A DNA stretch of 64,000 nucleotides from Rachicladosporium sp. CCFEE 5018. Its lineage: Eukaryota > Ascomycota > Dothideomycetes > Cladosporiales > Cladosporiaceae. The DNA is taken from positions 1,264,109 to 1,328,108 of the forward strand of contig KZ111141.1 of the NCBI GenBank assembly GCA_002077045.2, in the 5' to 3' direction. Below are positions 38,069-48,917 of the stretch, one piece after another. The position numbers and the translations under genes were made by a program. The stretch's first letter is position 1, and the number at the start of each line of letters is the position of its first letter. The notes under the pieces were generated by a model. It made no database searches and was not told the origin of the DNA. It worked only from the letters and a program-made list of their open reading frames with translations.

Positions 38069-41008
38069 GATGGCTCCAATGGGTAGTGTTGGCGTGGACA
38101 ATGGCGTATGGCTGACGGCGGCAGGACGGAATGGTGAGATGGCGAATTGGTCGAATTACGTGCAGTGAAGCCGTAAGTAATATGAGACAGTGTTGCACAG
38201 GAGTATGCTGCAAGTTGGCGAGACGCTTGATGCCCAATGGAGTCCGCGAAGACGGTAAATCTTTTGATGTTTGGTAGAATAGGTCAGACTGACGATGAGG
38301 GAAATTAGAGGTGCTCAAGAGGGCATGATATGAGGAATGTGAGGTATGAAATGCTGAAAGTAGAGGAGCTTGACACAGTGCTACTCAATGATACACCGAC
38401 GACGAGGCATCCAGACGCACAGCAACGAGCTCCAGCAATGCGGAGCCTGCAAAGCGAAGCCCTTGCCAGGTGCACTGACAGCACTGCAGCGCTGTGTAGA
38501 GGGTCAGCGGGACTAAAGCTAGAGGTGCAGCCCAGGGACCCAGAACGATGTGCTGGCGTGCATTTTGGCCAAAGAACATAAGAGATGAACGAAGATCGAG
38601 ACGTGGAGAAATGACAGAGGGCAGTCAGTAGTAGCAGTAGCTCCGCATGGCCCGACAGACGGGCTAGCCAAGCTGCTGTGGGATGCCGGTGTGCAGATCA
38701 CCACGGCATTTCGCGCGCAGGCGGCGTGTCATGGGTGTCAGAGACGCGAGCACAACACATTGAGAATCAGGCTCGTGCAGATCATTGGCATTGCCGTTGA
38801 CATCGGGAGTAAAATGAGCATTCATTTGCTTACTCCGAAGGACATGATGTCCGGTATGTCGTGCAGTTCCGTCTCCAGAAGATGCAGTATGAATGGAGGT
38901 GAAGTGGTGCACGCAAGCTTGGGCCTCAGCAGGTCGCTCGGTCCACGCCAATGGAGCGGGTCACTCCGTGCATTCGATCATTCGATAGTGCCTGTATGAA
39001 AGTGGAAGCAACGTGCATGCTCCAAAAAGTGTGAGCGGCGCGCGTGGGAGAGACATGACAGCGGCTGTTTCGCATTACGTATGGCGTAGGAGGCATACCA
39101 CGACTTGATCTGGCCTAGTAAGACTTTGATCTTCATGCGAATATGCGAGCGAGTGTCCTGGGATTGTTCACGCATTGACCCGATAGCCAGGCCAGACGCA
39201 TGCTCGTGCGAGCGGAGACTTCAACCGCATGAGCTTGTGCAACCGAAATTGTCGCCCTGAAGCGGATCTGCAGGTATGTGTTGTCAGGACTGCAAGGCTA
39301 CAGAAGGCAGTTCACAATGCAGCCGCAGCCGCTCGACAGTCAATCTGGCGAAAGGGTCCGCGACTGCCAGCACAGCAAAAGCTTCTAGTGTGCTCGGAGG
39401 CTCCCGTGGTGACCAGGTACAAGAAGGTTTCTCGTCAACATGCGTCGTGCTCCGGCAATTGTGATAATCTCCCCTGGATCGCTTCTCCGAGGCTCAACAT
39501 CGTGTGTGATGCTCTGACACCCAGCATGATCACGGTGCGGTACCGCGAACGTGGTCGTGCCGGGTTGGTGCATGGCTGTGTCTTGTCAATGCGCAGAGAA
39601 TTGAGCGCGTGCCTCCAGTGTTGATGGCATGTTGCGCCGAAACTCAGTGTCGTGCGTTGCATGAACAGCAAGCGCGCTGGCATGCGATGATTCGCTGAGG
39701 TTCCGCAGCTGCAGATGCTTTGCATGATGAGTCCAGGGTTGACGGTCTGGTGTTGAAACTCGAAGGCATAGTCTTAGTGGAGTTATTGTGCCAGTAGAGG
39801 CAGGCAACGTCGCAGGACGCTTGATCCTGCGCACAGGTGCTCAATTATCGGACGCCATACGATGAGGGTGATACGATACATGTAGACGTATAGTAGACGA
39901 AGGCATGCGACATAGCTTGCGGAGCGGTCCGCCAGGCTGCAGACTGGCGGTCAGACACATCTTCGATGGTGGACTTCACCCATTGTACCCGCCTGTATTG
40001 CGACGTGATCGGGATTATCCAGAGCGTCAGGGCTCGCATGGCGATAACCTACGGCGCCGGTCTAAAGTGGTCCTGTAATTGACTCGTATGGGATGATTCA
40101 GGAGCGGACTGAGGTTCTAGCACATCAAGATCTTCCTTGGTAGTCCCGCCTCTCTAAATATCCAAAACGCATATGGTTTGCCTCACGAACTTCCAATCAT
40201 TACTGTGACGAAGCGCCATATCATTACCAGCTTGCAAGAGACTGGCTGTGGAATGAATTGCCGAAGTGAACACTCCAGTCCCCTAGTCGATGTTGCCACT
40301 CAGCCATACTCCTGCGGCTGTCCTGATGGTGGGACAGGAGGGAATGAGACGCCTGAAACAGTAGGATTGGGGTCAAGATGATTCGCATACAGTGAGACAG
40401 AAGCCATGGCGAGACCGTCAATGGGAGTTCATCGACCAGAGTTTCTCGTGTTCCTGTCAATCCTTCACTTCCCAGTACTTGCATCTCATGATTCCAACGT
40501 GCATACTGCACTCAGTCTCAACTTCTCCAAGACTCCGAAAGTCATTGGCATCGGCGCCACTCAGATGTGGCGATATCGGCAGCGAAGTTTGACCGACGCG
40601 GGGTGGGTTCCTGATAAGCCGATAAGCCAGCTGACCGATGTCGACATGTTGATGGTGATGTCGCGTGAGTCGGTCCCAAAACATTCAGTGAGTGAAGTAA
40701 TACGTCACGATACTGTGTTCGTAAGCTTTGCAGTGAATGCGAAGTCGTGAAGTCAAGAAAATGCTCGTGAGTCAACGTGATCTTTTGCGAGAATGTTCCA
40801 CGTGTTGGGCGGTGGCTGAGTGACCGTCACTTGCCAACGCTCGGACCCTTCCGCAACCGCCGCCTTGTGCTTATAACACCTTCCCACTCTCTCACCACCT
40901 CTTCCTCTACATCCTTCACCAAACAACCCCCATCCACCCGCTCATCCACTTTATCGTCTTCATCATCAACCACCAACTCAACAAACCAAACACACCACAA
41001 CCGCAACC
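38069..41008. other. Gene-poor 2.9-kb region upstream of polyubiquitin
   Basis: No protein family, tRNA or repeat was recognised. A 114-codon plus frame at 40406-40750 has no family features and is not called. The right end is the polyubiquitin promoter. Confidence 0.4.
40871..41008 (+). promoter_or_regulatory. Polyubiquitin core promoter and CT-rich leader
   Basis: A TTATAA box at 40871-40876 is followed by about 130 bases very rich in C and T with few G, running up to the ATG at 41009. CT-rich leaders of this type are typical of strongly expressed filamentous-fungal genes. The transcription start was not determined. Confidence 0.5.
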
Positions 41009-41752
41009 ATGCAAATGTATGTACACGCATCCGCCACTGTTTGATGACCCCGCCACTGACATCTCACCAGCTTCGTCAAAACCTTGACCGGCAAGACCAT
41101 CACCCTTGAGGTGGAGAGCTCCGACACCATCGACAATGTCAAGAGCAAGATCCAAGACAAGGAGGGCATTCCTCCAGACCAGCAGCGCTTGATCTTCGCC
41201 GGCAAGCAGCTCGAGGATGGCCGCACCCTCTCCGACTACAACATCCAGAAGGAGTCCACCCTTCATCTCGTCCTCCGTCTGCGTGGTGGTATGCAGATCT
41301 TCGTCAAGACCCTCACCGGCAAGACCATCACCCTCGAGGTTGAGTCTTCCGACACCATCGACAATGTCAAGTCGAAGATCCAGGACAAGGAGGGCATTCC
41401 TCCAGACCAACAGCGCCTCATTTTCGCCGGCAAGCAACTCGAGGACGGCCGCACTCTTTCCGACTACAACATCCAGAAGGAGTCGACTCTCCACCTCGTC
41501 CTTCGCCTCCGCGGTGGTATGCAAATTTTCGTCAAGACTCTCACAGGCAAGACCATCACGCTCGAGGTGGAATCATCAGACACGATCGACAACGTGAAGT
41601 CGAAGATTCAGGATAAGGAGGGTATCCCACCAGACCAGCAGCGTCTCATCTTCGCTGGGAAGCAGTTGGAGGACGGCAGGACCTTGAGCGATTACAACAT
41701 CCAGAAGGAGTCGACGCTGCACTTGGTGCTACGTCTGCGTGGAGGGCAGTAA
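41009..41752 (+). CDS. UBI4: Polyubiquitin, three head-to-tail repeats
   Basis: Encodes ubiquitin as a polyprotein cleaved by deubiquitinases. Exon 1 is only 8 nt (41009-41016, ATG CAA AT). The intron is 41017-41070 (GTATGT..CACCAG) and exon 2 is 41071-41752. The product is 229 residues: three 76-residue ubiquitin units ending RLRGG plus one extra Gln that blocks the last unit until processing. Each unit has [18 protein letters not shown] and the Lys residues used for chains (Lys48 in AGKQLEDGR, Lys63 in YNIQKEST). The units differ only at synonymous sites. Position 28 is Ser ([10 protein letters not shown]), the usual fungal form. Confidence 0.98.
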
Positions 41753-42350
41753 ATGTGCAATATGGCGGGCATGATCACGATGGAGTTTTGGGGTTGATAG
41801 CGATTTGCCACTGGCTGATCAGCTTAGGCATGGTATCATTTAGATAGCCAGTATGGAGCATAGGCAGCGTGAGCTGTGTTATGACTGTGCAGTCTACAGA
41901 ACTCTCACCTTCTCACTTGTCGTCATAGAATTGCTCATGCAATATTGGACTGCCCGGGGCTATCTTTCGTTGACCGCATCGTGCCTATGTAGGCCGTGCG
42001 CGGAAATGGGAGACCAGTGCGTCAATGTTTGCTGTGAGTGTATCTGCTCTCCCTCGCTCTTCCACCTATACCTATCACCTCGCTGTACCATGCAACACGC
42101 CCATCACGATAACAGGGATATCGAAGAGATGTGCCTCAGCAGAAGGTTGCGCGCAAGGTAGGAGCACTCACTGCACTCGTAATCCGAGAAGCTTCTTTCG
42201 ATTTCTTCCCACGTCCTACTACTGCTTCATCCTCTCACTACGAACACAACAACGAGTCGAGTGATGCGACCCTCACACGAACGACTATGCTCATGACCTC
42301 TCTGGCGTAAGCGCCTGCCACTCCAATATCGCTCACTTCTTTGCGGCCGG
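41753..42350. other. Intergenic, polyubiquitin to ETP1/BRAP2
   Basis: A 598-bp spacer with the polyubiquitin 3' untranslated region and the promoter of the RING protein gene. Short frames only; no recognised element. Confidence 0.4.
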
Positions 42351-44420
42351 ATGCCTCCATACTTCTTCCATCTCAAGCTAGAGCTCTACCCTACTCCAGC
42401 AACTGTCGCTCTTGGATCCCGATCACCAACGTTTAAGGTATTCAGACCTACCAGCAGTACTGACGTCTTCAAGACTCCGCTTCCGGCGCATCGGAGCTCA
42501 ACTTGGGCTTCATACAGCTTTCCCAAACGTCCGGCAAGTGCGGAGGCGATTTCGAATTCGCCATCTTCTCGCGCGAGCTCGGAGACTCACGGTGACGCGC
42601 TGCTCTTGCCTGAGCGCAGCTTGAACCATCGATCACCATCGCGAACGAATCTAGCGACCGGATCGCCCGCACTCACACCCACGAAGCTTTCGCACGAGGA
42701 GACAGCACGAGATTGGCGTTATAGTCAGGTGGAGATTGAGAGCATAGATATGGAAGAGCTGATTCAGGCCAAGGCAGGTCGATCTAAAAGCTCGGCTGCT
42801 GGAGGACTGCATACCAAAGCGGTGTACTTGCCCTCAGATCCGAAGACAACGGAGCTAGGATGGGGTGTGGTACACTTGTACCGAGACTTGGAGGAGGGCG
42901 ATGGGCACGATGCAGACGGGCAAGCGTTGTCGAGCTTGACAAAGAAGTTCTCGGTCAAAGATGACTTCAACCAAGATGAGTGCACGACCCTCTGCATCCT
43001 CGCAGTCCCCTCCTGGATGATGCCCAGCGATCTTCTCGGTTTCGTGGGCGATCAAGCACGCGAAGACGTGAGCCATTTCCGTCTCATTCGCACGGGTCGG
43101 GCGAACAAATACATGGTCTTGCTCAAGTTCCGCACACCCAGGAAGGCGCGCGAGTGGCAGAAAGTCTACAACGGCCGCCTCTTCAGCGCCGCAGAACCCG
43201 AAAACTGCCATGTAGTCTTCATCAAGTCGGTGGAGTTCCTCACGCCAGTGTCCTCTTCATCAGAGCTTGGGAGCTTTCCACAGAACACGCACGATCCATT
43301 CACACCAAGGAGCAACAAGTCACTTACATCAAAACCTCATGCGCCTCCTCCACCGAATCTGCTCGAGCTCCCCACCTGTCCAGTATGCTTAGAGCGCATG
43401 GACGAAACCACCGGTCTTCTCACGATACTTTGCCAGCACGTCTTCCACTGCGCCTGTCTCGAGAAGTGGCGCGGGTCAGGCTGCCCAGTATGTCGCTACA
43501 CTCACTCGCCCTCCTATACATTCCCGTACCCACGACCGTCCTACGCCGAAGACGACGACAGGGAACCGATGTGCAGTGTTTGCGCAAGCACTACGAACAT
43601 CTGGGTCTGCCTAATCTGTGGATCCCTAGGATGTGGGCGATACGACAGTGCCCATGCATACGCGCATTACGAGAGTACAAGTCATTGCTACGCTATGGAC
43701 ATCTCCACGCAGCACGTCTGGGACTACGCGGGGGATGGCTACGTACATCGGCTTATTCAATCGAAGCCCGACTCCCGCCTCATTGACCTGCCTTCCAGCG
43801 CTAGGCAGCGCCATGAGAACGAGGCTTTCCGGAGCGAGGGTGGGGAGATGGTGCCAAGAGAGAAGATGGAGAGTATGGCCGCAGAGTACACATACTTGCT
43901 CACGAGTCAGCTTGAGGGCCAGAGGAGGTACTTCGAGGAGCAGGTTGAGCGGGCTGTGGGCAAAGCTGAGATGGCTGGGCAGAGAGCGGAAGAGGCGAGC
44001 CGGAAGGCGGTGTTAGCTGCATCCAGTGCCGAGGAACGCGATACTGAGCGCGCTGAGCATTCCGCCATCCTCGCCCGCCTGGAGATCAGTCTCGCAAAAA
44101 GCGAAGCAGCGCGCAAGAAATTCGAGACTATGGCGCGGGACTTCTCCGCCCAACTTCGCGAGGAGAAGACAATGAACCAGGGTCTACTCGAGAGGATCAA
44201 GATCTCGGAGCAGAAGGCAGAGAGCGCAAAGGCTGAGGTCGAGAAGCTCAAGGCTGAGAAAGCGGATCTGGAGGAGATGAATCACGATTTGACGAGTTTC
44301 ATTAGTGCGCAGGAGAAGGTCAAGGCGTTGCAGGAGGCTGGGGAGGAGGTTGAGGAGGGCGGGATCGGAGTTGTGGAGAAGAAGGGGAAGAAGGGGAAGG
44401 GGAGGAAGAAGGGTGCTTGA
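42351..44420 (+). CDS. ETP1: ETP1/BRAP2-type RING and UBP zinc-finger protein
   Basis: Probable cytoplasmic ubiquitin ligase, orthologous to yeast Etp1 and human BRAP2. The intronless frame gives 689 residues. The N-terminal ~200 residues are Ser-rich. A BRAP2-type RRM-like domain lies at about 210-293 (CTTLCILAVPSWMMPSDLLG, YMVLLKFRTPRKA). The RING finger at about 343-383 starts CPVCLERMDE and ends CPVCRY. The UBP zinc finger at about 407-450 starts CSVCASTTNIWVCLICGSLG and includes HYESTSHCYAM. A long coiled coil covers about 500-660, and the C-terminus is Lys/Gly-rich. Zinc-ligand Cys/His residues are present in both fingers. It lies about 600 bp downstream of polyubiquitin; I infer no co-regulation. 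Confidence 0.95.
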   Translation: MPPYFFHLKLELYPTPATVALGSRSPTFKVFRPTSSTDVFKTPLPAHRSSTWASYSFPKRPASAEAISNSPSSRASSETHGDALLLPERSLNHRSPSRTNLATGSPALTPTKLSHEETARDWRYSQVEIESIDMEELIQAKAGRSKSSAAGGLHTKAVYLPSDPKTTELGWGVVHLYRDLEEGDGHDADGQALSSLTKKFSVKDDFNQDECTTLCILAVPSWMMPSDLLGFVGDQAREDVSHFRLIRTGRANKYMVLLKFRTPRKAREWQKVYNGRLFSAAEPENCHVVFIKSVEFLTPVSSSSELGSFPQNTHDPFTPRSNKSLTSKPHAPPPPNLLELPTCPVCLERMDETTGLLTILCQHVFHCACLEKWRGSGCPVCRYTHSPSYTFPYPRPSYAEDDDREPMCSVCASTTNIWVCLICGSLGCGRYDSAHAYAHYESTSHCYAMDISTQHVWDYAGDGYVHRLIQSKPDSRLIDLPSSARQRHENEAFRSEGGEMVPREKMESMAAEYTYLLTSQLEGQRRYFEEQVERAVGKAEMAGQRAEEASRKAVLAASSAEERDTERAEHSAILARLEISLAKSEAARKKFETMARDFSAQLREEKTMNQGLLERIKISEQKAESAKAEVEKLKAEKADLEEMNHDLTSFISAQEKVKALQEAGEEVEEGGIGVVEKKGKKGKGRKKGA

Positions 44421-45062
44421 TCAGTATGACTCCAGTCGTTACTACACCATCCGTCAGGTCCTGGCTCAGGCGGTAGCCTGGCCCATGTCACGCTTGCTGA
44501 GATTACCTCGAGAAGCGAGCCTCGTCCCAGGCCATTGCGCTTTCGCAGAAGATGCTCGCGTGCGCAGTGACAAACCGCCAGTGACATTCGTCGCCAAGCT
44601 TTGGCTGGGCGAGCATCAAGACAAATGCTTGGTGTGCTGTGAAGGTGCTTGTTTCTCACTTACAGATGCGCATCTAGACACATTGCCTGCTGTTTGGCAA
44701 GTACGCCGGACGTGCTGTCCAGGTCGCGTCAACGGCGTCTTCTCTTCACGTCCCAATTCCTCTCCTTGGCCAATGGCAGCCAGCTTGCTCTGCACGCGTC
44801 GCCGGTCAGCAGTAGCGCTCGCTCTCTGACGACCCATCGAGCAGGATATCGCGGCTGTACCTGGACGCCATCGTGTTGCTTATGCGAAGCAGATCGAAGC
44901 TTGCCCTGAGTAAGACACCCACGTGCAGCAACGTCGCGCGGAGACGGGGTGTAACATTGGCATGACGTAGCCGTAAAGTGAGATCCTTCGGGAAAGCCAT
45001 TGGGAGCTCACCAAGCTGGGGAGCAAAGTTGCCGCATTAAGGCTGACGTTGACGTGGGGACC
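44421..45062. other. Intergenic, ETP1/BRAP2 to acid phosphatase
   Basis: A 642-bp spacer with the upstream gene's 3' end and the acid phosphatase promoter. No additional gene was recognised. Confidence 0.4.
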
Positions 45063-46123
45063 ATGATGGGAGATACAAAGGTTGGAGAGCTGCAGGTAGA
45101 TGTAATTGAAGTCCATCGTCCATTCGTTGCAAAGGAAGACATCTCGAACAGTCGCTCCAAGAGAAGGATTGTGTTCGGTATCCAGGTCTCGTTATTCCTG
45201 ATCATACTTTGGCAATTCAGCATGTTGTACAGAAGGTTTGCTGTGGCTGCGGTGGCAGCAGGTGTCGCTGATGGGAGCGTCGTGAGGAGGCAGAGTGCCT
45301 CAAGCTCGGCAAGCAGTAACTTGCCTGACTACTACGTGACCAAGCCAGAGCTGCTACCTGGTGAGTGCAGTCATCCGACGTAATGAAAGTTCGCTACTGA
45401 CCTCGATCAGGCCCTACACCCACTGGCGTGCCAGCCTTTTTGGCAGAGACGAACCCAGCGCCATTCGTAGGCACGACATACATCCCGCCACAGCCTCTGG
45501 AAACCCAAGTGCCCATCCTTGGACAGGTCGGCAACGATGAGAGCATCTACCACTATCACGGCCAACTCTCGCATTACTTCCCAGCTTCGTCAAGCTTCGG
45601 AGTTGACGAGTACCCTCTGCCCGAGAATGCCTCGATCGTGCAGCTCAACATGCTTTCTCGCCACGGTTCCCGCTACCCGACCAAAGGTGCCGGCGTGGAG
45701 ACCCTCGCAAACAGGATCAAAAACTATACCACTGGCGTCTCTGGCGATGTGACCTTCACTGGCAAGCTCAGCTTCCTCAATGGCTGGAAATACAAGCTCG
45801 GCGAGGAGATCTTGGTTCCAGTCGGCAAGCAAGAGCTTTTCGACTCTGGCGTGCTCCATCAGTACATGTACGGCCACCTCAACCCGAACAACGGCACTAA
45901 GATCATTGCGCGTACCACAACCCAGGATCGCATGCTTATGAGCGCAGAGTACTTCATGGCCGGCTTCTTCGGCTTGGACTGGACCAGCAATGCCACGCTC
46001 GTCCTCGCTCGTGAGAACTTGACAGGTACCTTCAACAACACTCTCGCTGGCTACTACAACTGCCCGAACTCCAACAAAGCCGTGAATCTCGGAGGAACCA
46101 ACGCCACAACGAAGTGGGCCTCT
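45063..46123 (+). CDS. Histidine acid phosphatase (phytase-like), truncated by gap
   Basis: Secreted or membrane-anchored phosphomonoesterase of the histidine acid phosphatase family (PHO5/phytase group). Exon 1 is 45063-45360 and exon 2 starts at 45411; the intron 45361-45410 has GTGAGT and GATCAG borders. The first 50 residues are polar, followed by a hydrophobic segment (IVFGIQVSLFLIILWQF) that looks like a type II membrane anchor. The catalytic motif is MLSRHGSRYPT near residue 182, preceded by HYHGQLSHYFPASSSFG. Several NxS/T glycosylation sites are present (NASI, NATL, NGTK). The frame ends at the 100-N gap after NLGGTNATTKWAS. The C-terminal half with the catalytic HD motif is missing from the window. 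An open frame upstream to 45000 lacks ATG. Confidence 0.9.
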
Positions 46124-46223
46124 NNNNNNNNNNNNNNNNNNNNNNNNNNNNNNNNNNNNNNNNNNNNNNNNNNNNNNNNNNNNNNNNNNNNNNNNNNNNN
46201 NNNNNNNNNNNNNNNNNNNNNNN
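46124..46223. other. Assembly gap (100 N)
   Basis: Exactly 100 undetermined bases, so the true size is unknown. The left flank is the middle of the acid phosphatase gene and the right flank is the middle of a second RraA-like gene. Neither gene continues on the other side, so this join may be wrong. Confidence 0.99.
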
Positions 46224-46857
46224 TGCAACGGCACATCAAATGCCCAAGGCTTCGCTTCCATCGACGTTCCGACCGTACTAATACCCTTCGACCACACTTG
46301 GAATTTGCCATCATTGCAAAGCTCGCGACAAGCTGCAATATCCCGGGAACGGCCATGTATCACTGCAGCTTTGACGCCTCTATGCTTGAGTCTCGAGGCG
46401 ACAATGTCGCCGAGTAGGGCACAAAGCTGACCGTCGGGCTGTTGCATGAGTACTACAGTACCGGGCGTAGGACAATCGGTCCAGTGCTTATCCGACGGTA
46501 TGTTCGACTCGGCCGGTGTGTATTGTGCCCGGGGATGACTGGGTTGTTGGTTCTTGTCGACGAAGAGAATGGTGCTGATCGGTGCAACGAGACAAGGGGC
46601 TGGAGATCCAGTGCGAGGTATCGGTACTGTAGACTATCAGCATATACGGTGACTATAAGCTGAGAAGTGGTTCGAGATACTGACAAACGTCCGGAAGGAA
46701 CCCAGCTTGTGGTACTTTCAGCTTGAGGAGAGCATCTGCTACCTAACATGGTCAGCTGTAGGTGACATTTCGGAGCAGTTGGATCACTCACATCGCAACA
46801 TGAGTACGCCTTCTCTATTTCATTGCACGCGGCATCGATATTCGTTTGGCTCGCCAT
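46224..46857 (-). CDS. RraA-like protein, copy B, truncated by gap
   Basis: Same gene as 17758-18606 in copy A. The start at 46857 gives MASQTNIDAACNEIEKAYSC. Exon 1 is 46857-46792, and the first intron (GTGAGT..TTAG) has a sequence different from copy A. The following exons match, including AAVIHGRSRDIAACREL. The frame runs into the Ns at WAFDVPL, so the C-terminal ~75 residues are missing. The break is at the assembly gap and is not evidence of a natural truncation. Confidence 0.8.
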
Positions 46858-47178
46858 AATCTACCACAAGTTTTGGTTCTGTTGAATCGAGTGCAGCGAG
46901 AAAGCAGGCCAGAATTTGCGCACAGATTACCTTACTTTCAGAGCCTACTTCGATCAGTGAAGTGTCTTGAAGACAGGTTCTTGCGCGCGAGACATACAAA
47001 CAGTGTTGGAACTGCAATGCGGGGTTCGAAGCTTCTCCAAGAATTTCCTATAGAGCACATTTCGTCTACTGTGCTGTCCATGTAAGTCTTTGACAAGCGT
47101 GCATATGACGCGGACAGTGAAAGAGGAACGCTCCCACGCGGCGTCTCGTGCAATGGCGCTGCCAGGTGAAGCACCTCG
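46858..47178. other. Intergenic between RraA-like gene and CutC, copy B
   Basis: A 321-bp spacer equivalent to 18607-18928; no separate feature was recognised. Confidence 0.4.
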
Positions 47179-47871
47179 TTATGTTGGACCCACAGCAGCT
47201 TTCAATGCTGCGATCTCAGCGGTATTCGCCAAGTCTGAGTCGTCCAGTATGGCGGAAGAGTGCACAGCCTTGACGCCCGTCGTCGCTACAATTCCTATCA
47301 CATTACTCGACCGCAAGCCGCCGCCCGCGATGATGTCCAGACTTCCTTCTGCTCGCGAGACCAGATCATGGAGGATGTTTGTGCCTTCTACCGCCGTAGT
47401 TGCTCCACCGGAAGTCAGCACCGAGGTGCAGCCCGCCTGGACAACGTCGTCAAGAGCCGCCATCCTATGGGTAATCTCATCGAAAGCTCGATGGAAGGTG
47501 CAAGGCAGTGGAGCCGCGAGCACGACAAGGTTGCGAGTTCGAACAACATTGACGACATAGTCCTCATCCACATCCGTTGTGAGTATGCCCAAGACGAAGC
47601 CGTTCACCAGTGGCTTATATTTCGTCACATCCGCAACCATCTGCGAGTACTCCGCGAGCGAGTACACGAAGTCACCGCCCCGGGGTCGGATCATGACGAA
47701 GAGTGGTATGCCATGCTTGCGGCAGAGGTCGCTCGCAGTGCGGACGGTTTCAAGATATGGCGTTGTGCCTCCGGACTCGCGGTCGTGGCAGAGCTCTATG
47801 CGATCTGCGCCAGCCTCGCATGCTAGCCTGACCGATTCCAGGTCAAAGCACGCGATCTCGAGCAGTGTCAT
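47179..47871 (-). CDS. CutC-family protein, copy B
   Basis: Intact copy of the CutC-like TIM-barrel gene, 230 residues, starting MTLLEIACFDLESVRLACE at 47871. All conserved blocks seen in copy A are kept (GADRIELCHDRESGGTTP, FVMIRPRGGDFVYS, CTFHRAFDEI, IIAGGGLRSS). Differences from copy A are concentrated in the first 120 residues (for example SSLCRKHGIQLF against SDLCRKHGIPLF), while the last 100 residues are nearly identical. This gradient suggests gene conversion or uneven constraint. Both copies look functional. Confidence 0.9.
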   Translation of the reverse strand: MTLLEIACFDLESVRLACEAGADRIELCHDRESGGTTPYLETVRTASDLCRKHGIPLFVMIRPRGGDFVYSLAEYSQMVADVTKYKPLVNGFVLGILTTDVDEDYVVNVVRTRNLVVLAAPLPCTFHRAFDEITHRMAALDDVVQAGCTSVLTSGGATTAVEGTNILHDLVSRAEGSLDIIAGGGLRSSNVIGIVATTGVKAVHSSAILDDSDLANTAEIAALKAAVGPT

Positions 47872-48171
47872 CTCGTTGACTGCGTACCATGCAGGGCTGC
47901 TGCAGTGGCCTGACTCTATGAGACGCGTAGCAGTATGAGCAGCCACTACCAGAACTGATTGCGCAGCTCAGGCTTTTCATGCGACGTAGCAGCAAAGGTG
48001 GGAACGTCGATGCGTGGGAATTGTAGTCCAGAAAGTGCCCATATAATTCGTGAATCCGCTAATGCCGAAGTGGCAGTTTGACGGACAGACTTTTCACGCT
48101 GTGTTAAACAATCCTGATGCAGCAAGTACGATTCGGCAACCTTCCAGACAGTACGCCAACGCGACTCACAG
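47872..48171. other. Divergent intergenic, CutC to methyltransferase, copy B
   Basis: A 300-bp shared upstream region of two divergent genes. The upstream ATG present in copy A at 19886 is absent here, which supports the downstream start for the methyltransferase. Confidence 0.45.
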
Positions 48172-48917
48172 ATGGGTGCTGACGAGGAGGGCAGAGCGCT
48201 CGCTACGCCCGAATATTGGAACAGTCGATACGAGAAGTCTGCCAGCGATCAGCCAACTCACGAATGGTTCCGCTCCTTCGAAGCCCTTGAGCCTTTTCTG
48301 CGCCCATATTTGTACATCGCGTACCCGCCGGAGAGCAACCCACGCATCCTACACCTTGGATCCGGCGACAGTGTACGCACTCAACGTCCAATCACTGTAG
48401 CAGCAGCACCCAGCTGAGTGCCTCGCAGACCGTTCCAGCCGACTTGGCCAAGCGCGGGTACAACAACCAGCTATGTGTGGACTTCTCTAAGACAGTCGTG
48501 AACCTGATGTCTAAGCGCCATGAGAGCACACCGGGCATCAGCTGGCGATGGGCAGACGTACGTGACCTCGAAGACGTGCCAACTGAGTCCGTGGACGTCG
48601 CGTTCGACAAGGGTACGCTCGACGCGTTCGTCCATGGCTCTCCCTGGGATCCGCCAGAGGAGGTGAAGGACAGTACAGGGCGCTATATGCAAGCGGTAGG
48701 TCACCGTTTCGTTTCGTGAGTAGACCGAGCAAGGCTGAGGTTCCAACAGGTCCACCGTGTGCTCAAGGCCGACGGCGTGTTCCTGTACATCACCTTTCGG
48801 CAACCGCACTTCATTAAGCCTCTGCTGAACGCGGCAGGTCTTTGGGAGATGCAGATGGAGACCCTCGGGGGTAAGAGCTCGTTTGACTACTTCGCATTCG
48901 TCCTAAAGAAGGCGTGA
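48172..48917 (+). CDS. SAM-dependent methyltransferase (EEF1AKMT4/ECE2-like), copy B
   Basis: Same structure as copy A: exons 48172-48372, 48429-48695 and 48750-48917, giving 211 residues with introns at identical positions. Motif I reads HPRILHLGSGDS in frame. Differences are clustered around residues 45-60, where copy A has RPNLYNAFPPQTNPH and copy B has RPYLYIAYPPESNPR. The rest is almost identical. The ATG at 48172 is the only good start, which fixes the start for both copies. Confidence 0.85.

Noticed and set aside
40406..40750. 114-codon plus-strand frame in the polyubiquitin upstream region.
   Set aside because: No recognised motif and no second copy to test conservation.
42980..43786. 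268-codon frame inside the ETP1/BRAP2 gene.
   Set aside because: It is a shadow of the real frame; RING and UBP zinc-finger ligands are all in the other frame.
45428..46417. An open frame that reads through the second gap and joins acid phosphatase to bases of the RraA-like region.
   Set aside because: The right part is the antisense strand of the RraA-like gene; the join is an artefact of the Ns.
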